This document shows positions 17,044 to 23,977 of a DNA stretch of 64,000 nucleotides, one piece after another. The DNA is taken from positions 124,001-188,000 of the forward strand of contig NZ_QZFU01000010.1 in NCBI RefSeq assembly GCF_003598715.1, in the 5' to 3' direction. Made by a program: the position numbers and the translations under genes. The notes beneath the pieces were generated by a model. It was not told the origin of the DNA. It ran no database searches and saw only the letters and a program-made list of their open reading frames with translations. Origin of the DNA: Nocardia panacis. Its GTDB lineage: Bacteria; Actinomycetota; Actinomycetes; Mycobacteriales; Mycobacteriaceae. Numbering within the stretch: the stretch's first letter is position 1; each line of letters starts with the position of its first letter.

Positions 17044-18751
17044 GTCATCGGCCCAGCGTTCGCCAGAGCCGCGCTGGTCCACCTATCCGAACCGGCGCGC
17101 CGTACTCGCCATCACCCACAACACCACCGCCGCCACCCGACTCTTCGACACCGTCGGACTGCTCGCCGGGGATCCCAGAGTGCGGATCGTGTTCGCGCGC
17201 ACCGGTTCGTCGGTCTTCGATACCGATACCGGGGCCTATCTCGCCGAACACGGGGTGCGCGAGATCTCATGGCGGGAGGCGCTGCGGCAGCGATTCGATC
17301 TCGCGGTGTCGGCGAGTTACGGGGGGCAATTGCATAAGGTGCGCGCACCATTGGTCGTGGTGCCGCACGGTATGGGATACAATAAATTTCTCACCAAAGA
17401 ACAAAGAACAAAGAACAAAGAACAAAGAACAAAGAACAAAGAACAAAGAACAAAGAACAAAGAACAAAGAACGAATTCCGTATTCGGATTATCTCCCGAT
17501 TGGTTGTTGCACGAGGGACGGGTCGTTCCCGCGCTGATCGTGCTCTCCCATGACGAGCAGCGCGAACGCCTGCGGCGCGACTGTCCCGAGGCGGTGCCGA
17601 ATGCCGCTGTGACAGGCGATATCTGCTTCGATCGGCTGCGAGCCAGTCTGCCGCTGCGACCCACCTACCGGCGTGCGCTCGGACTGCGCGCGGCACAGCG
17701 GCTCATCGTCATCACCTCCACCTGGGGCGCCGATTCCCTGCTCGGCGTCGATCCCGATCTACCGCGCCTACTGGCCGCCGCCCTCCCTGCCGACGAATTC
17801 CGCATCGCCCTCGCGCCGCATCCGAATATCGCGGCATTCCACTCGGAATACCAATTCGGCAGTTACCTCGCTGACGCGAAACGCGCGGGGGTTCTTGTCC
17901 CCGAGAATGTCGACGCCTGGCGCGCCTGCCTGATCGCCGCCGACCTCACCATCGGTGACCACGGTTCGGTCGCGTTCTACTCCTGCGCGCTCGGTATCCC
18001 GCTGCTGCTGTCCACCGCACCGACGCACACCGTCGACCCGGCCTCCCCGATCGCCCAATTGCTCAACGCCGCACCGCGACTCGACACTGCCGGCGATCCG
18101 GCCACCCAGATCCGACGCACGATCACCGACCACGATCCGAACCGCTACGCCGAGATCACCGCCCGCACCACCTCGGTTCCCGACCGCAGCGCTGAACTGC
18201 TGCGGGCCGCCCTCTACCGCACCATGGGACTCGACGAGCCCACCGCACCGGCCGAGATCGACACGCTGCCCCTGCCTCCGATCGCCTTCACCGGGGCCGA
18301 CGCCCATGTGGTTCAGGTCCGGATCACCGACCGCACCGCGACCCTGACCCGCTACCCGGCCGAACGCCTCCGCTCCCCCGACGCACCGCCGGTCCCCAAC
18401 ACGCACCTCGCCGTCGAAACCCGCGAAACCTACCGCCGCTGGCTGGATTTCGCCGATGTCCTGCTCGGCCCGCCCGGCGCGGACACGCCGACCTGGATCG
18501 CCGAGACCCTCGCCCGCCTCCCCGGCTGCGCCGTAGCCGCCGCACCCGCTCCCGACGGCGACTGGCTGGTGGGTGACCGCGACACCCAACTCGGCGTCGA
18601 AGGTCCGTATTCGGCAGGCCGCCTCTTCGCCTCGATTGCCTACTGTGCGAGTACACAGGGACAGCCGCTGAGCGATCTACCCGGCGAATGGGTAATTCAC
18701 TGTGCCGACGAGACTTTCGAGGTTTCGGTCACTCTGTGCAAGCCGAACTGA
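17042..18751 (+). CDS. Glycosyl/glycerophosphotransferase-like protein with an in-frame heptanucleotide repeat
   Basis: A 569-residue protein resembling GT-B-fold transferases of the CDP-glycerol transferase / nucleotide-sugar epimerase type: 'VVVPHGMGYNK' near residue 115, 'GDICFDRL' near 192, 'IVITSTWGADSLLG' near 222 and 'GDHGSVAFYSCALGIPLLL' near 305. The substrate is unknown and the family call is tentative. Between 'GMGYNKF' and 'SVFGLSPDWLLHEG' sits a repeat-encoded insertion of KEQRTKN units made by eleven copies of a 7-bp sequence, so gain or loss of one unit shifts the frame. In the other plus-strand frame a stop follows near 17537. ATG 17042 is the likely start, but weakly supported. 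Confidence 0.75.
   Translation: MSSAQRSPEPRWSTYPNRRAVLAITHNTTAATRLFDTVGLLAGDPRVRIVFARTGSSVFDTDTGAYLAEHGVREISWREALRQRFDLAVSASYGGQLHKVRAPLVVVPHGMGYNKFLTKEQRTKNKEQRTKNKEQRTKNKEQRTNSVFGLSPDWLLHEGRVVPALIVLSHDEQRERLRRDCPEAVPNAAVTGDICFDRLRASLPLRPTYRRALGLRAAQRLIVITSTWGADSLLGVDPDLPRLLAAALPADEFRIALAPHPNIAAFHSEYQFGSYLADAKRAGVLVPENVDAWRACLIAADLTIGDHGSVAFYSCALGIPLLLSTAPTHTVDPASPIAQLLNAAPRLDTAGDPATQIRRTITDHDPNRYAEITARTTSVPDRSAELLRAALYRTMGLDEPTAPAEIDTLPLPPIAFTGADAHVVQVRITDRTATLTRYPAERLRSPDAPPVPNTHLAVETRETYRRWLDFADVLLGPPGADTPTWIAETLARLPGCAVAAAPAPDGDWLVGDRDTQLGVEGPYSAGRLFASIAYCASTQGQPLSDLPGEWVIHCADETFEVSVTLCKPN
17395..17471 (+). repeat. (CAAAGAA)11 heptanucleotide tandem repeat inside a coding gene
   Basis: Eleven perfect head-to-tail copies of CAAAGAA (77 bp) within the transferase-like gene. 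The unit has 2 G/C in 7 in an otherwise very GC-rich window. Seven is not a multiple of three, so the gene is open only when the copy number equals 2 modulo 3 (8, 11, 14). This is the structure of a slipped-strand phase-variation switch. Confidence 0.95.
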
Positions 18752-18770
18752 GCACGCGAACCGTCAAACC

Positions 18771-18824
18771 GCAGGTGCAGGCGCAGGTGCAGGCGCAGGC
18801 GCAGGCGCAGGCGCAGGCGCAGGC
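18771..18824 (+). repeat. Hexanucleotide GCAGGY tandem repeat, nine copies
   Basis: Nine consecutive GCAGGC/GCAGGT units just downstream of the stop of the transferase-like gene and before the convergent NB-ARC gene. As a 6-bp unit it would not shift a frame, and it appears to be noncoding. Confidence 0.85.
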
Positions 18825-18905
18825 GACCGAGCATCGCATGCCCCCGCCGCGCTGCGTGAGCCACCGGCCGCCGAACCCGAGCCGAAGTTCGACCTTGCTC
18901 CGCGC

Positions 18906-21128
18906 TCAGTCAGCTATGTCGCGCAGACGCGTTTGCGCGAGGCGGGCGGATTCGTCGAAGCGCAACTCGGAGTAGATGGTCAGGGCTGCCTGATATTGGT
19001 CGCGAGCTGCGAGAGAACCTGCTTGGGTCAGCAGGCAATCCCCCAGCGCCATGAGCACTTCGGCCTCATCGAAGCGGCGGCGGCGGTCGCGCATCACCGA
19101 AAGCGCCTCGGTGAGCAGCGGTTCGGCTGCGGTCGGTTCGCCCTGCTCGATGAGTTTGCGGCCGCGCCACATTCGCACCTTCGCGAGGTTCTCGGTTTCG
19201 TCGAAATCAGACGTGGCGAAGGTCGCCGCGGCCGTATCCAGCAGTGCCAGTGCGGAATCAGGATCCTCCACCTTGGCCGAATGCAGAGCCGCGAGAGCGA
19301 TACGGCGCGGGTCGGCGATAGCGGCGGCGAGGGTGCGGTTGCGGCGCAGGATGTCTCGGGCCTGGTCGGTCTCGCCTCGGGCGAGCAGTGCCAGACCCAG
19401 ACCCTCGCAGGCCGACGCCTCCAATTGGGCCGCCGCTTCCGGGGCGAATCCGGTGCGGTCGATGGCGAGCGCGGCGCGGAACCGCGCTACCGATTCGGGC
19501 AGCTCGCGCAGCCAGTAGTGCAGGAAGCCGAGCTGGATGTGCAGCAGGCAGCGCACAGCGGGGGTGCCCATGCGCTTGGACTGGGCCAAGCCCTGTTCGT
19601 GCATGGCGCGCATGGTGTCGAGGTGCTTGTCCTTCTCGTGGAAGGAAAACAGCAGCATACACCAGCGGGCCACCAGATCGCCTCGCCCGCTGTCGAATTG
19701 GTGTGCGGATAGGGCGGCGATATTGCCGAGGTGGGTGCGCAGCCAGGCCCGCGCGCCCGACGCGTCGGTGAATTCGCCTGCGACCGGGGCCGAGAAGTCC
19801 TGGCCGGGAAAGAGCAACCGTCGCCACGGGCGGGCGGGGGCGAGCAGCACGTCGGCACCGGCGAAGGCGCTGTCGTAGTAGCGGATCAACCGCTGCTCCC
19901 ACCGCGACCATTCCTCGCCGGTGGAATTCGACGGCCGACCGGCCGAAACCACCTGCCCGCCACCGGTCGAGCCCCTTTGCACACTGCCGGCTGGACTCGG
20001 CCGTATACCCCCTCCGGCCGAATCCATCCACACGTTGCCCTCGGCTCGACTCACCTGCGGGCCACCCTCGGCGGAACTCGCGTGTGGACTCTCGGCCAGG
20101 CTCATCCGCGCACCACCATCGACGGAATCGACCCCGCTGCTTGCCGAATGAACCCGCGCGCCGACAGTGCGCGCATGCACCCGAACCACCGAGGTTGCCC
20201 GACAACCATTCGCCTTCTCCTGCACCAGGTGCAGTTCGGCGAGTTCGGCGACAGCCCAGGCGATCTCGTCATCGGACATCTCGAGCACGGCGGCGAGCGC
20301 GGCGATCGACAACCATCCGCTGTGCGCCCGCGAACCGAGCGCCCGATAGCAGCACGCCGCCTCGGTCGACAGCGATGAGTAGGCGGCATCGAAGATTTCG
20401 GGAAGTTTCAGCGCGACCGACCAGCGCCCGTCCACCCGAAGCAGGTCGGTCGTCATGGCGATCGGTCGGCTCGGATGGTTGCGAATGAGGGTGCCGATGA
20501 CGCGCAGCGCGTAGGGCACGTCATCGCACATGGCCAGGACCCGCCGCACCGCCTCCGGTTCGGCGGCGAGGCGGTCCGCGCCAACCATCCGGGCGAGCAG
20601 TTCGCGAGAATGCCCGGCGCGCAAGCGATCCACCTCGAATACCGTGGTCGCGCCGATGCCGAGATCGGTACCGGAGGCGCGACCGGTGACCACTACGAGG
20701 GAGCCGCCGTCGGCGGGACGCAACCAGCGCAGCTGTGCCGCGGTCACCGCGCCGTCGAGCACCACGAGCAGTTTGCGGCCCCTGGTCACGGTGAGGTACC
20801 GCCCGTGCCGGGCATCGGGCCGGTCCGGTATGTCGGTGGCCGAATCACCCAGTGCGACAAGCAGATTCTGCAGGATGTCGGAGACGCTGCGCGGCGCGTC
20901 TCCCTCGGAGAGCTCGCAGAACAGCTGACCGTCCGGAAAGCGCTCCCACAGCCGGTGCATGACCTCCACCGCCACGGCCGTCTTCCCGATTTTCGGCAGA
21001 CCTTTGAGCACCACGGTCCGATTGTCGGACTCGTCGGTGACCAGCCGCGCAATCTCGGCCAGCACCTCTTCCCGATCGACGTAGTCGCCGTCGCGCGGCG
21101 GAATCTGCCGTGGTATCCCGACCTGCAT
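18906..21128 (-). CDS. NB-ARC ATPase with C-terminal TPR domain (AfsR/LuxR-like STAND protein)
   Basis: A 740-residue STAND-type protein. Near the N-terminus it has the P-loop 'LKGLPKIGKTAVAVEV' and a Walker B 'KLLVVLDGAV', followed by winged-helix-like sequence, then a degenerate Ser/Gly/Ala-rich stretch (19915-20165) of short repeats, and a C-terminal half of TPR-type helices ('ALLARGETDQARDILRRNR'). Such proteins act as nucleotide-driven switches in regulation or defence; no DNA-binding or effector domain is visible here. ATG 21128 is favoured over the in-frame start at 21221, which adds an atypical N-terminus and overlaps the promoter area of the PopR-like gene. Confidence 0.8.
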   Translation of the reverse strand: MQVGIPRQIPPRDGDYVDREEVLAEIARLVTDESDNRTVVLKGLPKIGKTAVAVEVMHRLWERFPDGQLFCELSEGDAPRSVSDILQNLLVALGDSATDIPDRPDARHGRYLTVTRGRKLLVVLDGAVTAAQLRWLRPADGGSLVVVTGRASGTDLGIGATTVFEVDRLRAGHSRELLARMVGADRLAAEPEAVRRVLAMCDDVPYALRVIGTLIRNHPSRPIAMTTDLLRVDGRWSVALKLPEIFDAAYSSLSTEAACCYRALGSRAHSGWLSIAALAAVLEMSDDEIAWAVAELAELHLVQEKANGCRATSVVRVHARTVGARVHSASSGVDSVDGGARMSLAESPHASSAEGGPQVSRAEGNVWMDSAGGGIRPSPAGSVQRGSTGGGQVVSAGRPSNSTGEEWSRWEQRLIRYYDSAFAGADVLLAPARPWRRLLFPGQDFSAPVAGEFTDASGARAWLRTHLGNIAALSAHQFDSGRGDLVARWCMLLFSFHEKDKHLDTMRAMHEQGLAQSKRMGTPAVRCLLHIQLGFLHYWLRELPESVARFRAALAIDRTGFAPEAAAQLEASACEGLGLALLARGETDQARDILRRNRTLAAAIADPRRIALAALHSAKVEDPDSALALLDTAAATFATSDFDETENLAKVRMWRGRKLIEQGEPTAAEPLLTEALSVMRDRRRRFDEAEVLMALGDCLLTQAGSLAARDQYQAALTIYSELRFDESARLAQTRLRDIAD

Positions 21129-21219
21129 CGCGCACCATCTCCCCGCACCGCGCCAGTTGTCCGCCCACAGCGTAATCGGTAGGCGCGGCCGGTGGTTCGA
21201 GGTCGGATAAGCTCGGGAC

Positions 21220-21630
21220 ATGGCCGAGCAGACCAGCCGACGCCCGTCCCGCCTGCGCGCCCTGCCCGGCGGACGCGAGGACCGCGAGCCCGAACCGCTG
21301 TGGCGGGAGGTGCTGGGTCGTCGCCTGCGCGCCCTACGGCTGAATCAGCGCGAAACCCTCGCCGAGACGGCCGCCCGCGCGGGTGTGTCGCCGCAGTATC
21401 TTTCGGAGGTGGAGCGGGGCCGCAAGGAGCCGTCGAGCGAGATGATCGCGGCGCTGGCGGGTGCGCTCGGCACCGACCTGTTCGGCCTCACCGAACAGGT
21501 CATCGACGAATTGCGTTCCCACCGCCTGCCCTTGCGCGGCACATCGAACATCAGCCTGCCCGCGCACCGCGCGTCGAATATCGGTCGGCCGGTGCACGGC
21601 ACGTCGAACGTCGTACTGCGGGCGGCCTGA
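21220..21630 (+). CDS. PopR/ClgR-like XRE regulator of clpP genes
   Basis: A 136-residue regulator with an XRE helix-turn-helix: 'LRALRLNQRETLAETAARAG' then 'VSPQYLSEVERGRKEPSSEM' at about residues 37-80, as in ClgR and PopR, which activate clp protease genes in actinobacteria. It faces two clpP genes 4 bases away. The protein ends 'VVLRAA'; in Streptomyces PopR and ClgR a C-terminal Ala-Ala is the degron for ClpP, giving feedback control (from memory). The last 30 residues are three imperfect 10-residue repeats ('RGTSNIS', 'HRASNIG', 'HGTSNVV'), an unusual extension between the HTH and the degron. Confidence 0.82.
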   Translation: MAEQTSRRPSRLRALPGGREDREPEPLWREVLGRRLRALRLNQRETLAETAARAGVSPQYLSEVERGRKEPSSEMIAALAGALGTDLFGLTEQVIDELRSHRLPLRGTSNISLPAHRASNIGRPVHGTSNVVLRAA

Positions 21631-21633
21631 GCC

Positions 21634-22224
21634 TCACCCGCGCGGCGCCAAAACCCGGTCCACCAAACCGTATTCGATGGCCGCGTCGGCGGTGAAGACC
21701 CGATCGCGATCGGTGTCGTGCCGCAGCCGCTCGATCGTCTGCCCGGTGTGGCGGGCCAGCACCGTCTCGATCTCCGAACGCATCCGCACCAGTTCGTCGG
21801 CCTGGATGATGAGGTCGGGAATGGTGCCTTGACCGCGCGCGGCGGGCTGATGCAGCACGATCCTGGCGTGCGGGAGCATGGCCCGCGCACCGGGCGCGCC
21901 ACCGGCCAGCAGCACCGCGCCGACGGCTACGGCTTGGCCGACGCAGGTGGTGTGCACCGGCGCGTGGATGTGCTGCATCGTGTCGTATACCGCCAGTGCC
22001 GCCGACAGATCGCCGCCCTCGCAGTTGATGTAGAGGTTGATATCCCGGTCCGGACTCTCCGATTCCAGATGCAACAACTGCGCGATCAGCGCGTTGGCGA
22101 CGCCGGAATCGATCCCGGTGCCCAGGTAGATGATGCGCTCGGCGAGCAGGTGGGAGTAGATGTCGGTGATCCGCTCACCGCCGCGATGCTGGGCGATGAC
22201 ATTGGGAATCGTGTAGGTACTCAC
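21634..22224 (-). CDS. ClpP-like protein lacking the catalytic serine
   Basis: A 196-residue ClpP-family subunit coupled to the preceding clpP by a GTGA overlap (22221-22224). The catalytic His125 ('LPHARIVLHQP') and Asp174 ('TDRDRVFTAD') are in place with canonical spacing, but the serine position of GQAxSxG reads G-Q-A-V-A-V-G, so residue 100 is Ala (codon GCC). The Ser-His and His-Asp spacings of 25 and 49 fit E. coli ClpP, making the alignment secure. It should be inactive as a protease and is probably a structural or regulatory subunit of a mixed ClpP ring. GTG 22224 is the start. Confidence 0.88.
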   Translation of the reverse strand: MSTYTIPNVIAQHRGGERITDIYSHLLAERIIYLGTGIDSGVANALIAQLLHLESESPDRDINLYINCEGGDLSAALAVYDTMQHIHAPVHTTCVGQAVAVGAVLLAGGAPGARAMLPHARIVLHQPAARGQGTIPDLIIQADELVRMRSEIETVLARHTGQTIERLRHDTDRDRVFTADAAIEYGLVDRVLAPRG

Positions 22225-22826
22225 GCTGAAATTCCAATCCGCTGCCGCTGGGGGACGATCTGTGGGAAGGCGTCCACGATGTGGTCGACGAACCCGTATT
22301 CCTTGGCCTGCGCTGCCGTGAACCACCTGTCGTGCAGCGAATCCTCGTAGACCCGCTCGTAGGGTTGTCCGGTGTCCTCGGCGATGAGTCCGAGCACGGT
22401 TTGCACGGTCTGGCGCAGATCGTCGGCCTGTAGTTCGACCTCGACGGCGCTGCCGCCGATACCCGCCGATCCCTGGTGCATCAGAATCCTGCTGTGCGGC
22501 AGGGCGTATCGGTGGCCTTTGGTGCCTGCGGAGAGCAGGAATTGTCCGGCGCTGCACGCGATGCCGAAGGCGAGGGTGGAGACGGTGCACGGCACCAGCC
22601 GGATGATGTCGCGAATGGCGAGCATGGCCGCCACCGAGCCGCCGGGGGAATGGATCCACAGCGAGATGCCTGCTTCGGCGTCCTCGGCGGCGAGGGTGAG
22701 TAGCTGGGTCATCAGCACCGGGCCGTTGTCGTCGTCGAGTGGGCCGTCCAACACCAGAATGCGACGGCTGAGCAATTGCTCACGGGTATGCCAGTTGAAC
22801 AGTGGGGTCTTGTCGTCCTGAGCCAT
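22221..22826 (-). CDS. clpP: ATP-dependent Clp protease proteolytic subunit, active ClpP paralogue
   Basis: A 201-residue ClpP with intact triad Ser92 ('GIACSAGQFLLSAG'), His117 ('HSRILMHQG') and Asp166 ('LHDRWFTAAQ'), and the oxyanion motif 'SPGGSV' at 60-65. It is the first gene of a two-gene operon with the serine-less partner. With the convergent PopR-like regulator this resembles the Streptomyces clpP3-clpP4/popR arrangement rather than housekeeping clpP1-clpP2, which normally lies beside clpX. An inverted repeat like the PopR box lies 43-62 bases upstream of the ATG. Confidence 0.9.
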   Translation of the reverse strand: MAQDDKTPLFNWHTREQLLSRRILVLDGPLDDDNGPVLMTQLLTLAAEDAEAGISLWIHSPGGSVAAMLAIRDIIRLVPCTVSTLAFGIACSAGQFLLSAGTKGHRYALPHSRILMHQGSAGIGGSAVEVELQADDLRQTVQTVLGLIAEDTGQPYERVYEDSLHDRWFTAAQAKEYGFVDHIVDAFPQIVPQRQRIGISA

Positions 22827-22868
22827 AGCCCCACCGTGCCCTACCTGCGGCGGAAAAGTCCGCGCACG

Positions 22869-22888
22869 CTGCCCAGGGCAGATCTGCC
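22869..22888. promoter_or_regulatory. Candidate PopR-type operator of the clpP pair
   Basis: CTGCCCAGGGCAG (22869-22881) overlaps the perfect palindrome GGCAGATCTGCC (22877-22888), giving three alternating CTGCC/GGCAG half-sites. The remembered PopR site of Streptomyces is TGTCTGCC-N3-GGCAGACA; the inner CTGCC-N3-GGCAG is exact here. The position upstream of clpP fits an activator site. Confidence 0.6.
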
Positions 22889-23080
22889 GTGAGCAGCGCG
22901 GGTCGCGGGCGGCTCAAACGTGGTAGTTCTCACCAATCTCGCTGCGGCACCGGCGATCTTCGCTATCGTCCCTGCACAGCAGCCGGTTTTCGACGCGAGC
23001 GCGCCCCGGACGGCGGCGTATTCTGGTCATTGGACCTGCTCGCGCGGGCGGTCGCGGTGCGGCACTGGCATGCTGGACGA

Positions 23081-23815
23081 GTGAACATCGCGCAAAACGC
23101 GGATGCGGCGGGGTTGCCGCGACTGCTGGAGTCACCCGGTCACGGGCTATTTCTCAAGTACGACATCCAGAACGTCGCCGACGACCACGCGGTCAATGCC
23201 ATCGCCCTGCGCGCGATATTCGACTTCGCCGCCGATTTCTGTCGCCCACTGCTCATCGGAGTTTCCACCGCCTACTGGGAGGATGATTTCGACTGGCCGA
23301 TGAGCAAACCGATTCCGCATGCGCCCTATCAGACGCTCTACAGCACCGAGACTCCGGAATCCGTGCGGCTGCAAGCCATTTGGGATGGCGAGGAATTCTC
23401 CCCCGCCGCCGAACTGACCTATGAGACGGCGACGCGTTTCATGTGCGACGCGGTGGCCTCCGATCCGTCCGGCGTTCGGATGAATTGGCACTATCTCTGG
23501 GTGCGGGCGAGTATGGCCCGTTTACCGGCCGACAGCACGATCAATCCGGATGGAACTATCTCGGTGCTGGATCGCATCTGGACACTGGAGCATCCGGTGG
23601 AATTCCGCGACGGTGCACATTGGGTGGGCGGTCCGTTGCGCAATACCGTGGCCGCGCCGATCGCATTCCAATTGGGGCGACAATTCTTCGAGCTCTCGCT
23701 GAATATCTCGGTGCACTGGTCGATCTGGACGCCGGGCGGCGCGGGCCACGATCGGGTGCGCGAAGGTATCGCCGCCCTGCTCGCGGCGGGTTGGACCATG
23801 CCCTCGCCCGACTAG
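23081..23815 (+). CDS. Hypothetical protein
   Basis: A 244-residue protein I do not recognise. It has mixed alpha/beta character, many aromatic residues and no signal peptide, membrane segment or obvious catalytic motif; the most distinctive parts are 'AYWEDDFDWPMSKPIPHAP' and 'MNWHYLWVRASMARLPAD'. Codon use matches its neighbours, so the gene is probably real. The start is uncertain: GTG 23081 gives a plausible N-terminus but lacks a well-spaced ribosome site, and the frame is open back to 22889. It is divergent from the clpP operon and is followed by the delta-60 lipoprotein. Confidence 0.6.
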   Translation: MNIAQNADAAGLPRLLESPGHGLFLKYDIQNVADDHAVNAIALRAIFDFAADFCRPLLIGVSTAYWEDDFDWPMSKPIPHAPYQTLYSTETPESVRLQAIWDGEEFSPAAELTYETATRFMCDAVASDPSGVRMNWHYLWVRASMARLPADSTINPDGTISVLDRIWTLEHPVEFRDGAHWVGGPLRNTVAAPIAFQLGRQFFELSLNISVHWSIWTPGGAGHDRVREGIAALLAAGWTMPSPD

Positions 23816-23944
23816 GCCCCTGGGCGGCACGGCGCGCCGGGTGCGCGCCTTCGCGTGTCGCACGGCAATCCGCCGCGAACCCGCCACGCGCCGCCGGTGG
23901 CGCGCGCATAATGTGATCGCTTTTCGTGCTCTGTGAATTGTGTT

Positions 23945-23972
23945 CTACCCCTTCAATTTTGAAATGAGGTAG
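23945..23972 (+). promoter_or_regulatory. Nested inverted repeat over the ribosome site of the lipoprotein gene
   Basis: CTACC pairs with GGTAG and, inside it, TTCAA pairs with TTGAA. The GAGG ribosome site of the delta-60 gene (23966-23969) lies partly in the outer right arm. It could be an operator or an RNA hairpin masking translation initiation; the surroundings are unusually AT-rich. Confidence 0.4.
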
Positions 23973-23977
23973 TCAAG

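Noticed and set aside
17395-17471. CRISPR array
   Set aside because: The 7-bp units are contiguous with no spacers, and no cas genes are present.
17267-17696. Minus-strand frames containing repeated FFVLCSL units
   Set aside because: They are simply the complement of the heptanucleotide repeat and do not extend into a plausible membrane protein.
18702-19712. Plus-strand ORF with an Ala-Gly repeat over the hexanucleotide
   Set aside because: Most of it lies antisense to the TPR domain of the NB-ARC protein and it lacks a ribosome site and domain features.
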